A DNA stretch of 64,000 nucleotides from Klebsiella quasipneumoniae subsp. quasipneumoniae. Lineage in GTDB: Bacteria; Pseudomonadota; Gammaproteobacteria; Enterobacterales; Enterobacteriaceae. Shown here in pieces: positions 1-9,701 of this stretch. The notes under the pieces were generated by a model, which searched no databases, was not told the DNA's origin, and saw nothing but the letters and a program-made list of their open reading frames with translations. The translations under genes were made by a program, and so were the position numbers. Location of the stretch: contig NZ_CP084876.1 of the NCBI RefSeq assembly GCF_020525925.1, positions 5,270,001-5,334,000 of the forward strand, written 5' to 3'. Every line of letters starts with the position of its first letter. Positions within the stretch are counted from its first letter, which is position 1.

Positions 1-311
1 ACGGCGGTCATGCGGCTGGAATTGGCGACGAACTGCTCGATATATCCCTGGATCACATCCCCGGTCGCCGGAATAAAATTGGCGAAGATAAAATGGCGGA
101 TCTGCACGCTGACTTCGGAGAACATGGGGAAGGCCGCAAACAGCGCGAACACGACGGCAATCAGCGGCACCAGGGACAGTAATGACACATAGGCGAGGTT
201 CCCCGCCAGGGTGGTCATATGGTCTTCATCAATACGCCGCCACAGCAGCTTAAGCCACGCCAGCAGCGGCCGGGTATGGTGGAGTAATTTTTGATGAACG
301 GTTCTTAACAT
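1..311 (-). CDS. yihY: YihY family inner membrane protein (5' part only)
   Basis: Reading leftward from the ATG at 311-309 gives about 103 residues that continue past the left edge, so the C-terminal part is missing. The visible part starts [15 protein letters not shown], has the N-terminal cytoplasmic stretch and then a first hydrophobic membrane segment around residues 43-63 ([18 protein letters not shown]). This matches the YihY/virulence factor BrkB family of multi-spanning inner membrane proteins, once misnamed ribonuclease BN. Its physiological role is not established. The start overlaps the yihX stop codon by 7 nt, so the two genes are probably translationally coupled. Confidence 0.9.
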   Translation of the reverse strand, partial: MLRTVHQKLLHHTRPLLAWLKLLWRRIDEDHMTTLAGNLAYVSLLSLVPLIAVVFALFAAFPMFSEVSVQIRHFIFANFIPATGDVIQGYIEQFVANSSRMTA

Positions 312-904
312 AGCTGTTTCGCGAAATAGTCAGGGATGGTCTTCTTCCCGGTCACCAGAATACTGGTGATCCCCAACCGGTTAGCCCCTGCTATATTATC
401 GACGTTATCATCAAAAAAGACCGTATCTGCGGCGGAAAAACCCTCTTCTTCCAGTACTCGCTGATAAATTTGCGCTTCAGGCTTACGCATTCCCATCTCC
501 TGAGACAGATAGATGCGATCGGCGGCAGCGCGCACTTCCGGGTATTCATCCGGCCAGAACGTGGTGTGAAGACGATTGGTATTGGAGAGCACCACCACGC
601 GATGGCCCTGGGCACGCAGTTTTTGCATGATCGCAATCACTTCCGGACGCAGCGCGACAAACACCGCCTGCCAGCCGTGAGCAAACTGCTCATAGCTGAG
701 GGACATATTCATTTCATGGCACATGGCGGCGGCAAAATCTTCATCGCTGAGCTCGCCGCGCTCATGCTGATGGAATGCCTCTCCCATGGTGAAATGCTGC
801 TTCAGCGTCGCCAGCGGGATGCGGGTTAAATCGCTCCAGGCCCCCAATACCCGGTTGAAGTCAATGTCGACAATCACATTACCTAAATCAAAGATATAGA
901 GCAT
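305..904 (-). CDS. yihX: HAD-superfamily sugar phosphatase YihX (alpha-D-glucose-1-phosphate phosphatase)
   Basis: A 199-residue HAD hydrolase. The N-terminal motif FDLGNVIVD carries the expected nucleophile Asp at residue 6. VVLSNTN (motif II), the Lys in GMRKPE (motif III) and the acidic pair in FFDDN (motif IV) follow in order. The E. coli enzyme dephosphorylates alpha-glucose-1-phosphate, releasing glucose from glycogen breakdown in the cytosol. The length equals the E. coli protein. It is followed at once by yihY, overlapping 7 nt, and preceded by typA with a terminator between. In E. coli K-12 the sulfoquinovose genes lie between typA and yihX; here they are absent. The specific substrate is inferred from orthology. 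Confidence 0.93.
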   Translation of the reverse strand: MLYIFDLGNVIVDIDFNRVLGAWSDLTRIPLATLKQHFTMGEAFHQHERGELSDEDFAAAMCHEMNMSLSYEQFAHGWQAVFVALRPEVIAIMQKLRAQGHRVVVLSNTNRLHTTFWPDEYPEVRAAADRIYLSQEMGMRKPEAQIYQRVLEEEGFSAADTVFFDDNVDNIAGANRLGITSILVTGKKTIPDYFAKQLC

Positions 905-992
905 TTTCGTCTCCTTCCGCGCCGTGGAAAATTAACTTTAGCGGGAAAGGCAGGATTTGACTATTGGCGTGTGATGCAGGAATCAAAAAAAG

Positions 993-1018
993 AAACCCCG
1001 CCGGAGAGGCGGGGTTTT
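993..1018 (-). terminator. Intrinsic terminator after typA
   Basis: A GC-rich hairpin (AAACCCCGCC, short loop, GGCGGGGTTT) lies just downstream of the typA stop on the minus strand. An A-run on the left becomes a U-run in the typA transcript. It separates typA from yihX. Confidence 0.85.
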
Positions 1019-1039
1019 ACGAACAACAAGAAGAATAAA

Positions 1040-2863
1040 TTACTCTTCTTTTGCACCGCGCATTGCGCGTTTACGGTCGTTCTCGGTCAGGTGACGTTTA
1101 CGGATACGGATAGAGGTCGGAGTGACTTCTACCAGTTCGTCGTCATCGATGAACTCCAGAGCCTGCTCCAGGGTCATCTTAACCGGCGGAACCAGAACCG
1201 TGGCTTCGTCAGTACCGGACGCACGCATGTTGGTCAGTTTCTTACCGGTCAGGCAGTTTACCGTCAGGTCGTTAGAACGGCTGTGAATACCGATGATCTG
1301 GCCTTCGTAAACTTCCGCACCGTGACCGAGGAACAGCTTACCGCGATCCTGCAGACCGAACAGGGCGAACGCTACCGCTTTACCCTGACCGTTGGAGATC
1401 AGCACGCCGTTGTTACGCTGGCCCACTTCGCCCGGACGAACGTCGTCGTAGTGGCTGAAGGTGGAGTACAGCAGACCGGTACCGGAGGTCATGGTCATGA
1501 ACTCTGAACGGAAGCCGATCAGACCGCGGCTTGGGATCACGTAGTCGAGACGTACGCGGCCTTTTCCGTCCGGATTCATGTTTTTCAGGTCGCCTTTACG
1601 CTCGCCCAGCGCCTGCATAACAGAACCCTGGTGCTGCTCTTCGACGTCCAGCGTCACGTTCTCGAACGGCTCTTGTTTACGGCCGTCGATTTCACGGAAG
1701 ATAACTTTCGGACGGGAAACCGCCATCTCGAAACCTTCACGACGCATGTTTTCAATCAGAACGGACAGGTGCAGTTCACCACGGCCGGAAACGCGGAACG
1801 CATCAGCGTCTTCGGTTTCTTCAACGCGCAGCGCCACGTTGTGCACCAGCTCTTTGTTCAGGCGGTCCAGAATCTGGCGAGAGGTAACGAACTTACCTTC
1901 TTTACCGCAGAACGGAGAGGTGTTGACGTTGAAGAACATGGAAACGGTCGGTTCATCGACGGACAGGGCCGGCAGCGCTTCGACATTCTGCGGATCGCAG
2001 ATGGTGTCGGAGATGTTCAGCTCGCCCAGACCGGTGATCGCGATGATGTCGCCAGCTTCAGCTACGTCGCTCTCGATACGCTCAAGACCCAGGTGGGTCA
2101 GTACTTTACCGACTTTACCGTTACGGGTTTTGCCTTCGCTATCGATGATAGTGACCTGCTGGTTCGGCTTCACTTTACCGCGTTTGATGCGGCCGATGCC
2201 GATGACGCCAACGTAGTTGTTGTAGTCCAGCTGGGAGATCTGCATCTGCAGCGGACCGTCAAGGTCAACATCCGGCGCCGGCACGCGATCGACAATCGCC
2301 TGGTACAGCGGGGTCATGTCTTCAGCCATGTCTTCGTGGTCCAGACCCGCGATACCGTTCAGCGCGGACGCGTAAACGATCGGGAAGTCCAGCTGTTCGT
2401 CGGTCGCGTCGAGGTTAACGAACAGGTCGAACACCTGATCGACAACCCAGTCCGGACGCGCGCCCGGGCGGTCAACTTTGTTGATGACCACGATCGGCTT
2501 CAGACCGTGGGCAAAAGCTTTTTTGGTCACGAAGCGCGTTTGCGGCATCGGGCCATCAAAGGCATCTACCACCAGCAGCACAGAGTCAACCATGGACATA
2601 ACACGCTCAACTTCACCTCCGAAGTCGGCGTGCCCTGGGGTATCAACGATGTTGATACGGTAATCATTCCATTTGATTGCGGTGTTTTTCGCGAGGATGG
2701 TAATCCCACGCTCTTTCTCCAAATCGTTGGAGTCCATCACACGTTCTTGTGCTTCAGTACGTGCGTCGAACGTACCGGATTGCTGTAGCAGCTTGTCAAC
2801 CAGGGTAGTTTTACCATGGTCAACGTGCGCGATGATGGCGATATTACGCAGATTTTCGATCAC
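1040..2863 (-). CDS. typA: Ribosome-associated translational GTPase BipA/TypA
   Basis: 607 residues, the same length as E. coli BipA. The N-terminal GTPase domain has G1 AHVDHGKTT (residues 12-20), G2 with RGIT, G3 DTPGHADF and G4 NKVD. Domains resembling EF-G II, III and V follow, then the BipA-specific C-terminal domain ending in a basic tail. This factor binds the 70S ribosome near the EF-G site and helps 50S assembly and growth at low temperature or under stress. It is divergent from glnA, sharing a 378-bp intergenic region that holds the glnA control sites. Confidence 0.97.
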   Translation of the reverse strand: MIENLRNIAIIAHVDHGKTTLVDKLLQQSGTFDARTEAQERVMDSNDLEKERGITILAKNTAIKWNDYRINIVDTPGHADFGGEVERVMSMVDSVLLVVDAFDGPMPQTRFVTKKAFAHGLKPIVVINKVDRPGARPDWVVDQVFDLFVNLDATDEQLDFPIVYASALNGIAGLDHEDMAEDMTPLYQAIVDRVPAPDVDLDGPLQMQISQLDYNNYVGVIGIGRIKRGKVKPNQQVTIIDSEGKTRNGKVGKVLTHLGLERIESDVAEAGDIIAITGLGELNISDTICDPQNVEALPALSVDEPTVSMFFNVNTSPFCGKEGKFVTSRQILDRLNKELVHNVALRVEETEDADAFRVSGRGELHLSVLIENMRREGFEMAVSRPKVIFREIDGRKQEPFENVTLDVEEQHQGSVMQALGERKGDLKNMNPDGKGRVRLDYVIPSRGLIGFRSEFMTMTSGTGLLYSTFSHYDDVRPGEVGQRNNGVLISNGQGKAVAFALFGLQDRGKLFLGHGAEVYEGQIIGIHSRSNDLTVNCLTGKKLTNMRASGTDEATVLVPPVKMTLEQALEFIDDDELVEVTPTSIRIRKRHLTENDRKRAMRGAKEE

Positions 2864-3014
2864 AACTTTGCCTCAGGCATTAGAAATAGCGCGTTATTGT
2901 ACACGTATTAAGCGAAGGACTGAACAGGATCACAAACATCCTCCGCAAACAAGTATTGCAGAGTTTCTTTGTGACCGCTTTCACGGAGCGATAAAAGGGC
3001 ACCGTAACAAAAAT

Positions 3015-3103
3015 TGCACCAAAATGGTGCTCAATGTTCACACTGAGGCACTATTTTGGTGCATTATCTCCATCATGGTGCAGTCCTTTTGCACTATGGT
3101 GCG
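3015..3103 (+). promoter_or_regulatory. NtrC (NRI) binding sites upstream of glnA
   Basis: Two strong dyads of the GCACC/GGTGC type appear at 3015-3030 (GCACCAAAATGGTGC) and 3048-3062 (GCACTATTTTGGTGC). A weaker copy is at 3090-3103 (GCACTATGGTGC). They sit about 85-120 bp upstream of the sigma-54 promoter, the usual enhancer arrangement for phosphorylated NtrC at glnA. The spacing between the two strong centres is about 32-33 bp, close to three helical turns, which suits cooperative binding. Confidence 0.88.
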
Positions 3104-3135
3104 CATGATACAGCGTTTTATAGGGCATTTAAAAG

Positions 3136-3152
3136 TTGGCACAGATTTCGCT
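3136..3152 (+). promoter_or_regulatory. Sigma-54 promoter glnAp2
   Basis: The sequence TTGGCACAGATTTCGCT has the invariant GG (3138-3139) and GC (3150-3151) of a -24/-12 promoter, separated by exactly 10 bp. With the NtrC sites upstream it is the nitrogen-regulated promoter of glnA, about 90 bp before the start codon. Confidence 0.9.
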
Positions 3153-3241
3153 TTATATTTTTTAAGGCAACAACGCCACTTTTAAGCAGTATGAAGTTTT
3201 CGTTACCACGACGACAATGACCAATCCGGGAGAGTTTAAGT

Positions 3242-4651
3242 ATGTCCGCTGAACACGTTTTGACGATGCTGAACGAGCACGAAGTGAAGTTTGTCGATCT
3301 GCGCTTCACCGATACCAAAGGTAAAGAACAGCACGTCACGATTCCGTCTCATCAGGTAAATGCCGAATTCTTCGAAGAAGGCAAAATGTTTGATGGCTCC
3401 TCGATTGGTGGCTGGAAAGGTATCAACGAATCTGACATGGTCCTGATGCCGGACGCTTCCACCGCGGTCATTGACCCGTTCTACGAAGAACCGACCCTGA
3501 TCATCCGCTGCGATATCCTCGAGCCAGGCACCCTGCAGGGCTATGACCGTGACCCGCGCTCCATCGCGAAACGCGCTGAAGAGTACCTGCGCGCCACCGG
3601 CATCGCTGACACCGTCCTGTTTGGGCCAGAACCAGAATTCTTCCTGTTCGACGACATCCGTTTCGGCGCCTCTATCTCCGGCTCCCATGTCGCGATCGAT
3701 GACATCGAAGGTGCGTGGAACTCCTCCACCAAATACGAAGGCGGTAACAAAGGTCACCGTCCGGGCGTGAAAGGGGGTTACTTCCCGGTTCCGCCAGTAG
3801 ACTCTTCTCAGGATATCCGTTCCACCATGTGTATGATCATGGAAGAGATGGGCCTGGTTGTTGAAGCTCACCACCACGAAGTGGCTACCGCAGGTCAGAA
3901 CGAAGTGGCAACCCGCTTCAACACCATGACCAAAAAAGCGGACGAAATTCAGATTTACAAATACGTTGTTCACAACGTCGCTCACCGCTTTGGTAAAACC
4001 GCGACCTTTATGCCGAAACCGATGTTCGGCGACAACGGCTCCGGCATGCACTGCCATATGTCTCTGGCGAAGAACGGCACCAACCTGTTCTCCGGCGACA
4101 AATACGCAGGTCTGTCTGAGCAGGCGCTGTTCTACATCGGCGGCGTAATCAAACACGCTAAAGCCATCAACGCCCTGGCGAACCCGACCACCAACTCCTA
4201 CAAGCGTCTGGTCCCGGGTTACGAAGCGCCGGTTATGCTGGCTTACTCTGCCCGTAACCGCTCTGCCTCCATCCGTATTCCGGTGGTGACCTCTCCGAAA
4301 GCGCGTCGTATCGAAGTGCGCTTCCCGGACCCGGCTGCCAACCCGTACCTGTGCTTTGCGGCGCTGCTGATGGCTGGCCTCGATGGTATCAAGAACAAAA
4401 TCCATCCGGGCGAAGCAATGGACAAAAACCTGTACGACCTGCCGCCGGAAGAAGCGAAAGAGATCCCGCAGGTTGCCGGTTCTCTGGAAGAAGCCCTGCA
4501 GGCCCTGGATGCTGACCGCGAGTTCCTGACAGCTGGCGGCGTCTTCACTAATGACGCTATCGATGCTTACATCGCCCTGCGTCTGGAAGAGAACGACCGC
4601 GTACGCATGACTCCGCATCCGGTTGAGTTCGAACTGTACTACAGCGTCTAA
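3242..4651 (+). CDS. glnA: Glutamine synthetase, type I, adenylylated
   Basis: 469 residues, matching the enterobacterial enzyme. It condenses glutamate and ammonia to glutamine with ATP hydrolysis, as a cytosolic dodecamer. Signatures seen are FDGSSIGGW in the beta-grasp domain, the ATP-binding [14 protein letters not shown] region, the flap and substrate segment [13 protein letters not shown], and NLYDLPPEE carrying the tyrosine adenylylated by GlnE (Tyr397 in mature E. coli numbering). The start is supported by GGGAGAG 7-10 bases upstream. It is first gene of glnALG; a terminator after it limits expression of the downstream regulators. Control by NtrC/sigma-54 is visible upstream. Confidence 0.98.
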   Translation: MSAEHVLTMLNEHEVKFVDLRFTDTKGKEQHVTIPSHQVNAEFFEEGKMFDGSSIGGWKGINESDMVLMPDASTAVIDPFYEEPTLIIRCDILEPGTLQGYDRDPRSIAKRAEEYLRATGIADTVLFGPEPEFFLFDDIRFGASISGSHVAIDDIEGAWNSSTKYEGGNKGHRPGVKGGYFPVPPVDSSQDIRSTMCMIMEEMGLVVEAHHHEVATAGQNEVATRFNTMTKKADEIQIYKYVVHNVAHRFGKTATFMPKPMFGDNGSGMHCHMSLAKNGTNLFSGDKYAGLSEQALFYIGGVIKHAKAINALANPTTNSYKRLVPGYEAPVMLAYSARNRSASIRIPVVTSPKARRIEVRFPDPAANPYLCFAALLMAGLDGIKNKIHPGEAMDKNLYDLPPEEAKEIPQVAGSLEEALQALDADREFLTAGGVFTNDAIDAYIALRLEENDRVRMTPHPVEFELYYSV

Positions 4652-4725
4652 TTTTGCTGTAAATCCAGGGTATGTCGTGTTGTGGCGCGGGATACCCGGG
4701 ATATTTTGTTGCCGTGGAAACTTTC

Positions 4726-4750
4726 AGCCCATCTCAGGATGGGCTTTTTT
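4726..4750 (+). terminator. Intrinsic terminator between glnA and glnL
   Basis: AGCCCATC, short loop, GATGGGCT followed by six T. It lies 75 bp after the glnA stop and should reduce read-through into glnLG, so that the regulators are made in far smaller amounts than glutamine synthetase. Confidence 0.88.
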
Positions 4751-4800
4751 CTCCACCAACACGCTGATCTCGCGAGCTTTTTACCGATAAAAAGCTATAC

Positions 4801-4817
4801 TGCACTAAATTGGTGCA
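4801..4817 (+). promoter_or_regulatory. NtrC operator at the glnL promoter
   Basis: The dyad TGCACTAAATTGGTGCA has the same TGCAC/GGTGCA arms as the glnA sites and sits 23 bp before the glnL start. In E. coli an NtrC site here represses the weak glnL promoter. The same role is inferred. Confidence 0.85.
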
Positions 4818-4839
4818 CTCTTTTTCAGGAGACTGTCGA

Positions 4840-5889
4840 ATGGCAACAGGCACACTGCCCGATGCTGGGCAGATCCTTAACTCTCTTATCAACAGTATCT
4901 TACTGGTCGATGACGACCTGGCGGTGCACTTTGCCAATCCTGCGGCCCAGCAGCTGCTGGCGCAGAGTTCGCGCAAACTGTTTGGCACCCCGTTACCTGA
5001 GCTGTTGAGCTATTTCTCATTGAATATCGGGCTGATGCAGGAGAGTCTGCAGGCGGGCCAGGGTTTTACCGATAACGAAGTGACGCTGGTTATCGATGGC
5101 CGCTCGCATATCCTGTCGCTGACCGCCCAGCGGCTGCCGGAAGGCTTTATTCTGCTGGAAATGGCGCCGATGGATAACCAGCGCCGCCTGAGCCAGGAGC
5201 AGCTACAGCACGCGCAGCAGGTCGCCGCCCGCGATCTGGTCCGCGGCCTGGCGCACGAGATTAAAAACCCGTTAGGCGGCCTGCGCGGCGCGGCACAGCT
5301 GCTCAGCAAAGCCCTGCCCGACCCGGCGCTAACGGAATATACCAAAGTGATCATCGAGCAGGCCGACCGGCTGAGAAATCTGGTCGATCGCCTGCTCGGG
5401 CCACAGCATCCGGGCATGCACGTTACCGAAAGCATCCACAAGGTCGCCGAACGGGTAGTGAAACTGGTCTCGATGGAGTTGCCGGACAACGTGAAGTTGA
5501 TCCGTGATTACGACCCCAGCCTGCCGGAACTCCCCCACGACCCGGATCAAATTGAACAGGTGTTGCTGAACATCGTCCGTAATGCGCTGCAGGCGCTGGG
5601 GCCGGAAGGGGGCGAAATTGTTCTCCGTACCCGGACCGCTTTCCAGCTGACGCTGCACGGGGTGCGTTATCGCCTCGCCGCCCGTATTGACGTCGAAGAT
5701 AATGGCCCGGGTATTCCGCCCCAGCTCCAGGATACGTTGTTTTATCCGATGGTCAGCGGCCGCGAAGGCGGTACCGGCCTGGGCTTATCTATCGCCCGCA
5801 GCCTTATCGATCAGCACTCCGGCAAAATTGAATTCACCAGCTGGCCGGGTCATACCGAATTTTCGGTATACCTGCCTATTCGGAAGTAG
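4840..5889 (+). CDS. glnL: Nitrogen regulation sensor histidine kinase NtrB (NRII)
   Basis: 349 residues from ATG 4840, preceded by CAGGAG at the right distance. An upstream in-frame codon at 4810 lies inside the NtrC operator and is not the start. Order of parts: a PAS-like N-terminal sensor region (about 10-115), DHp segment with the phospho-accepting His139 in [11 protein letters not shown], then the HATPase domain with the N box ([10 protein letters not shown]), DNGPGIPP and [10 protein letters not shown]. There is no membrane segment, consistent with a cytosolic kinase controlled by the PII protein. It phosphorylates or dephosphorylates GlnG, encoded 8 bp downstream. Confidence 0.97.
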   Translation: MATGTLPDAGQILNSLINSILLVDDDLAVHFANPAAQQLLAQSSRKLFGTPLPELLSYFSLNIGLMQESLQAGQGFTDNEVTLVIDGRSHILSLTAQRLPEGFILLEMAPMDNQRRLSQEQLQHAQQVAARDLVRGLAHEIKNPLGGLRGAAQLLSKALPDPALTEYTKVIIEQADRLRNLVDRLLGPQHPGMHVTESIHKVAERVVKLVSMELPDNVKLIRDYDPSLPELPHDPDQIEQVLLNIVRNALQALGPEGGEIVLRTRTAFQLTLHGVRYRLAARIDVEDNGPGIPPQLQDTLFYPMVSGREGGTGLGLSIARSLIDQHSGKIEFTSWPGHTEFSVYLPIRK

Positions 5890-5897
5890 AGGTGTTT

Positions 5898-7307
5898 ATG
5901 CAACGAGGGATAGCCTGGATCGTTGATGACGATAGCTCCATCCGCTGGGTGCTTGAACGCGCGCTCACCGGAGCCGGCTTGAGCTGCACAACGTTCGAAA
6001 GCGGCAATGAGGTGCTAGATGCCCTCACCACCAAAACCCCGGATGTACTGCTGTCAGATATCCGTATGCCGGGAATGGATGGCCTGGCGCTGCTCAAACA
6101 GATTAAGCAGCGTCATCCAATGCTTCCGGTCATCATAATGACCGCGCATTCCGATCTGGACGCTGCGGTCAGCGCTTATCAACAAGGCGCGTTTGATTAT
6201 CTGCCCAAACCTTTTGATATCGATGAAGCCGTCGCCCTCGTCGACCGGGCGATTAGCCACTATCAGGAGCAGCAGCAGCCGCGAAATGCGCCGATAAGCA
6301 GCCCCACCGCCGATATCATTGGCGAGGCGCCGGCCATGCAGGATGTCTTTCGCATTATTGGCCGTCTGTCGCGCTCATCCATCAGCGTGCTGATCAATGG
6401 CGAATCCGGTACCGGTAAAGAGCTTGTCGCTCATGCCCTGCATCGTCATAGCCCGCGCTCAAAAGCGCCATTTATCGCGCTGAATATGGCGGCGATCCCC
6501 AAGGACCTGATCGAATCGGAACTGTTTGGGCATGAAAAAGGGGCCTTTACCGGCGCCAATACCGTCCGTCAGGGTCGCTTTGAACAGGCTGACGGCGGCA
6601 CGCTGTTCCTGGATGAAATTGGCGATATGCCGCTGGATGTCCAGACTCGCCTGCTGCGCGTTCTGGCGGATGGCCAGTTTTATCGCGTGGGCGGTTACGC
6701 GCCGGTGAAGGTCGATGTGCGGATCATCGCCGCCACCCACCAGAATCTGGAGCAGCGGGTGCAGGAGGGGAAATTCCGTGAAGATTTATTCCACCGCCTG
6801 AACGTGATCCGGGTGCATTTGCCGCCGCTGCGCGAGCGTCGGGAAGATATTCCTCGTCTGGCCCGCCATTTTCTGCAGATTGCCGCCCGCGAGCTAGGTG
6901 TTGAAGCCAAACAGCTGCATCCGGAAACGGAGACAGCGCTGACCCGCCTGGCGTGGCCGGGCAACGTTCGCCAGCTGGAAAACACCTGTCGCTGGCTCAC
7001 CGTCATGGCCGCCGGCCAGGAGGTGCTGACGCAGGATCTGCCGAGCGAACTGTTTGAGACCACCATTCCTGATAGCCCGACGCAGATGCAGCCAGACAGC
7101 TGGGCGACGCTGCTGGGTCAGTGGGCCGATCGGGCGCTGCGCTCCGGTCATCAAAACCTGCTCTCAGAAGCGCAACCCGAAATGGAACGCACGCTGCTGA
7201 CAACCGCCCTGCGTCATACTCAAGGACATAAACAGGAGGCTGCGCGCCTGCTGGGATGGGGTCGTAATACCCTGACGCGTAAGCTAAAAGAGTTGGGTAT
7301 GGAGTAG
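5898..7307 (+). CDS. glnG: Nitrogen regulation response regulator NtrC (NRI)
   Basis: 469 residues. The receiver domain has the acidic pocket VDDD near residue 11 and phospho-acceptor Asp54 in LLSDIRMPG. The central AAA+ domain shows Walker A GESGTGKE and the GAFTGA loop that contacts sigma-54. The C-terminal Fis-type helix-turn-helix is within [20 protein letters not shown]. Phosphorylated hexamers bind the enhancer dyads found upstream of glnA and glnL in this window. The start at ATG 5898 matches the E. coli N-terminus MQRG; a GTG six bases earlier (5892) is possible but less likely. Confidence 0.97.
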   Translation: MQRGIAWIVDDDSSIRWVLERALTGAGLSCTTFESGNEVLDALTTKTPDVLLSDIRMPGMDGLALLKQIKQRHPMLPVIIMTAHSDLDAAVSAYQQGAFDYLPKPFDIDEAVALVDRAISHYQEQQQPRNAPISSPTADIIGEAPAMQDVFRIIGRLSRSSISVLINGESGTGKELVAHALHRHSPRSKAPFIALNMAAIPKDLIESELFGHEKGAFTGANTVRQGRFEQADGGTLFLDEIGDMPLDVQTRLLRVLADGQFYRVGGYAPVKVDVRIIAATHQNLEQRVQEGKFREDLFHRLNVIRVHLPPLRERREDIPRLARHFLQIAARELGVEAKQLHPETETALTRLAWPGNVRQLENTCRWLTVMAAGQEVLTQDLPSELFETTIPDSPTQMQPDSWATLLGQWADRALRSGHQNLLSEAQPEMERTLLTTALRHTQGHKQEAARLLGWGRNTLTRKLKELGME

Positions 7308-7417
7308 GGTTTGACGGCGTGATGAAAAATAGCCGATCAGCGCAAAGTGCTGCTATTTTGTACTTTACTGTTCCGATGAGTTGAGTATGATCGTGCCCGG
7401 CATTAGGGGAGAGCATC

Positions 7418-7528
7418 ATGTTTGAATCACTGGTGAGTATGATATCGAGCGGCGCCGCTGCGAGTCACACGCCGCAAACGGCAGTCGCTGCCGTGCTGTG
7501 CGCTGCGCTGGTCGGGCTGTTCAGCTAA
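7418..7528 (+). CDS. yshB: Small protein YshB (36 residues)
   Basis: A 36-codon frame starting MFESLVSMISSGA and ending CAALVGLFS closely matches E. coli YshB, whose C-terminal half (HTPQTAVAAVLCAA) is almost identical. GGGGAGAG lies about 7 bases upstream of the ATG. The C-terminal 20 residues are hydrophobic enough for a membrane segment. It sits between glnG and the convergent hemN, as in E. coli. In Salmonella yshB has been linked to intracellular survival; the molecular function is unknown. Confidence 0.88.
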   Translation: MFESLVSMISSGAAASHTPQTAVAAVLCAALVGLFS

Positions 7529-7531
7529 TTG

Positions 7532-7559
7532 TTCCCCCTCTCCTGCGGGAGAGGGGGAA
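7532..7559. repeat. Perfect 12-bp inverted repeat between yshB and hemN
   Basis: TTCCCCCTCTCC, four-base loop TGCG, GGAGAGGGGGAA. It lies between the convergent stop codons of yshB and hemN. No clear T-run follows on either strand, so it may act as a bidirectional pause, a stability hairpin or a dispersed intergenic palindrome rather than a classic terminator. Confidence 0.75.
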
Positions 7560-7563
7560 AACA

Positions 7564-8937
7564 TTAAATCACCCGTGAGAACTGCTGCATCCGAGCCTTT
7601 TGCCGGAGATAGGCATCAAAGCACATGCAGATGTTGCGGATCAGCAGGCGGCCTTTCGCCGTTACCTGGATAGCCTTACTCTCCACCACCACCAGCCCGT
7701 CATGCGCCAGCGGCGCCAGCAGTTTCAGGTCCTCGGCAAAATAAGTCTGAAAATCCACGGCCCACTGCGCTTCGACGGCATCAATATCCAGACGGAAGTT
7801 ACAGATCAACGCCTTAATCACGTCGCGACGCAAACAGTCGTCACGGGTTAACGCTATCCCGCGCCACAGGGCGTTCCCTTGCTCCGCCACCTGCTGGTAG
7901 TACTGCTTCAGCTCTTTTTGGTTCTGAGCGTAGCTGTCGCCAATCATGCTGATCGCAGACACGCCCATCCCCAGCAAATCGGTATCGCCCTGAGTGGTGT
8001 AGCCCTGGAAGTTGCGATGCAGTACGCCGTGACGTTGCGCGACCGCTAATTCATCATCAGGACGCGCGAAGTGGTCCATGCCGATAAACTGATAGCCCGC
8101 CGCCGTCAGCGAGCCGATGGTCTCCTGGAGGATCTCCAGCTTCTGTTCAGCGGAGGGCAGATCGGCATCTTTAATTTTGCGCTGTGCGGCAAAGAGCGTA
8201 GGCAGATGCGCGTAGTTAAACACGCTCAGGCGGTCAGGGTTGAGCTCGGCGACCTTTTGAAGGGTGAAGGCAAAGCTCTCCGGCGTTTGCTTCGGCAGGC
8301 CGTAGATGAGGTCGATATTGGTCGAAGTAAATCCAATCTCCCGCGCATGGCGAAGCAAGTCAAAGATGAACGCTTCGTCCTGCTCGCGGTTAACCAGACG
8401 CTGAACCTCTTTATTGAAGTCCTGCACGCCCATACTCAGGCGGTTGAAACCCTCAGCGCGTAAATGATCGAGGACATCCAGCTCGATTTCACGCGGATCG
8501 ACCTCGATAGAGATCTCGGCTTCGGCGCTGAAATGAAAATGGGTACGCAACAGATCCATCAGGCGACTGATTTGCGCCTTATTGAGATAGGTCGGCGTGC
8601 CGCCTCCCCAGTGCAGTTGCTTAACCTGACGGTTGGCAAACAGCGGCGAGCGGTGGATGATCTCCTGTTCAAGGAGATCGAGATACTGATCGGCCTTATG
8701 CTGCTGGCGGGTGACGATCTTATTGCAGCCGCAGAAATAACACAGCTTATGGCAAAACGGGATATGCACATACAGCGACAGGGGGCGCTGTGGGTAACGG
8801 GCCACAGCGGCATCGAATTCCGCCGCGCCGAATTGTGGTGAAAACTCCAGCGCGGTGGGATACGAGGTATAGCGCGGCCCGGAATAGTTATATTTCTGGA
8901 TCAGGGCCAGATCCCAGTCGATTATCTGCTCAGACAT
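7564..8937 (-). CDS. hemN: Oxygen-independent coproporphyrinogen III oxidase (radical SAM)
   Basis: 457 residues from ATG 8937. The iron-sulfur ligands are Cys62, Cys66 and Cys69 in FCHKLCYFCGC, followed by the GGGTPTYL segment typical of radical SAM enzymes. It converts coproporphyrinogen III to protoporphyrinogen IX by two oxidative decarboxylations without oxygen, in heme synthesis. An upstream in-frame extension to 9021 overlaps the preceding small gene and lacks conservation. The ribosome-binding site GGAAGGAG lies over the last codons of that small gene, which suggests coupled translation from a yihI-small ORF-hemN transcript. Confidence 0.97.
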   Translation of the reverse strand: MSEQIIDWDLALIQKYNYSGPRYTSYPTALEFSPQFGAAEFDAAVARYPQRPLSLYVHIPFCHKLCYFCGCNKIVTRQQHKADQYLDLLEQEIIHRSPLFANRQVKQLHWGGGTPTYLNKAQISRLMDLLRTHFHFSAEAEISIEVDPREIELDVLDHLRAEGFNRLSMGVQDFNKEVQRLVNREQDEAFIFDLLRHAREIGFTSTNIDLIYGLPKQTPESFAFTLQKVAELNPDRLSVFNYAHLPTLFAAQRKIKDADLPSAEQKLEILQETIGSLTAAGYQFIGMDHFARPDDELAVAQRHGVLHRNFQGYTTQGDTDLLGMGVSAISMIGDSYAQNQKELKQYYQQVAEQGNALWRGIALTRDDCLRRDVIKALICNFRLDIDAVEAQWAVDFQTYFAEDLKLLAPLAHDGLVVVESKAIQVTAKGRLLIRNICMCFDAYLRQKARMQQFSRVI

Positions 8938-8939
8938 GC

Positions 8940-9122
8940 TCACTCCTTCCGATGGTGCCGCCGACGGGTACGCCGTCCCGGCCCCACCGCACCGCGGGTC
9001 ATGAGCCGGTTGCGCAGCCATTTCTGACGCCGCGACAACCGTCGTAGTTTAACGAATAACCACAGCAGATAACATATAACCAGAAGGGTTATAAGCAGTA
9101 CCGGGGATCCGATGGGATGCAA
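8940..9122 (-). CDS. Predicted small basic membrane protein, 60 residues, unknown function
   Basis: A 60-codon frame fits exactly between yihI (3 nt after its stop) and hemN (2 nt before its start). The start would be TTG at 9122; there is no in-frame ATG before residue 41. It has one strongly hydrophobic segment, about residues 7-26 (VLLITLLVICYLLWLFV), followed by a highly basic tail with clusters such as KLRRLSRR and TRRRHHRK. The layout suggests an N-out, C-in single-pass inner membrane protein. I do not recognise a family. Packing without gaps and the hemN ribosome-binding site inside its end support reality; the rare start codon and the lack of a recalled E. coli homologue lower confidence. 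Confidence 0.55.
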   Translation of the reverse strand: MHPIGSPVLLITLLVICYLLWLFVKLRRLSRRQKWLRNRLMTRGAVGPGRRTRRRHHRKE

Positions 9123-9125
9123 ATG

Positions 9126-9632
9126 TTAGTTTCCACCCTTCAGCAGACGCATCATATCTTCCTGACGCTCTTCCTCTTCTTCATCTTCGTCATCGTAAGA
9201 GAGGCCGAGCTGCTGCATCAGCTCATCAATACGATCCAGTTTGGCATCCACCCAGCTCTGCTCTTCAGCATTCAGGGTACCGCCCTCTTCCAGACGTTCC
9301 AGCAGCGCGTCCAGGCGCTCATCATTCTCCAGCAACTCCAGCTCAGCCTGCGGTGAAAGCATAGGTTTCTCGCTCTTTGGTTTATGCTGCTTGGGAGCTG
9401 GAGCGCTGCTTTCGCTCACGCCCAGCGGGATTGGTTTTTTGCTGCCCACGCGCGGATCTTGCGCCTGGCGCTGTTTTTTACCCGCTGAAGCCGCATCGCC
9501 GCCGTTCGCGCGACTTCCTGCCGCGTGGCCACGATGTTTCTTCTGCCGTTTGCGATCGCGAGCTTCCTGATTTAACTCTTCACGCGACTTGCGGCCGGAT
9601 TTGCCACGGGTGGCGGATGTCGGTTTTTTCAT
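9126..9632 (-). CDS. yihI: YihI, activator of the Der GTPase
   Basis: 168 residues, close to the 169 of E. coli. The N-terminal half is rich in Lys, Arg and Gly (starting [19 protein letters not shown]). The C-terminal half is acidic and helical, with the run [10 protein letters not shown] near the end. This charge layout is that of YihI, which stimulates GTP hydrolysis by the ribosome-assembly GTPase Der and so tunes 50S maturation. It follows the csrC sRNA gene and precedes the small ORF and hemN on the same strand. Confidence 0.93.
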   Translation of the reverse strand: MKKPTSATRGKSGRKSREELNQEARDRKRQKKHRGHAAGSRANGGDAASAGKKQRQAQDPRVGSKKPIPLGVSESSAPAPKQHKPKSEKPMLSPQAELELLENDERLDALLERLEEGGTLNAEEQSWVDAKLDRIDELMQQLGLSYDDEDEEEEERQEDMMRLLKGGN

Positions 9633-9701
9633 GGTGTGTAATCTTCAGACAGTATTATTCAGTATAGAATTGAGGCGGAATCTAGCAGAAAGCAAGCAAA
9701 G

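Noticed and set aside
1631..2788. 385-codon plus-strand frame opposite typA
   Set aside because: The minus-strand frame has every GTPase motif; the plus frame shows no domain.
3236..4618. 460-codon open frame antisense to glnA
   Set aside because: It exactly shadows glutamine synthetase, whose conserved motifs are all in the plus frame. Long antisense frames are common in GC-rich, codon-biased genes.
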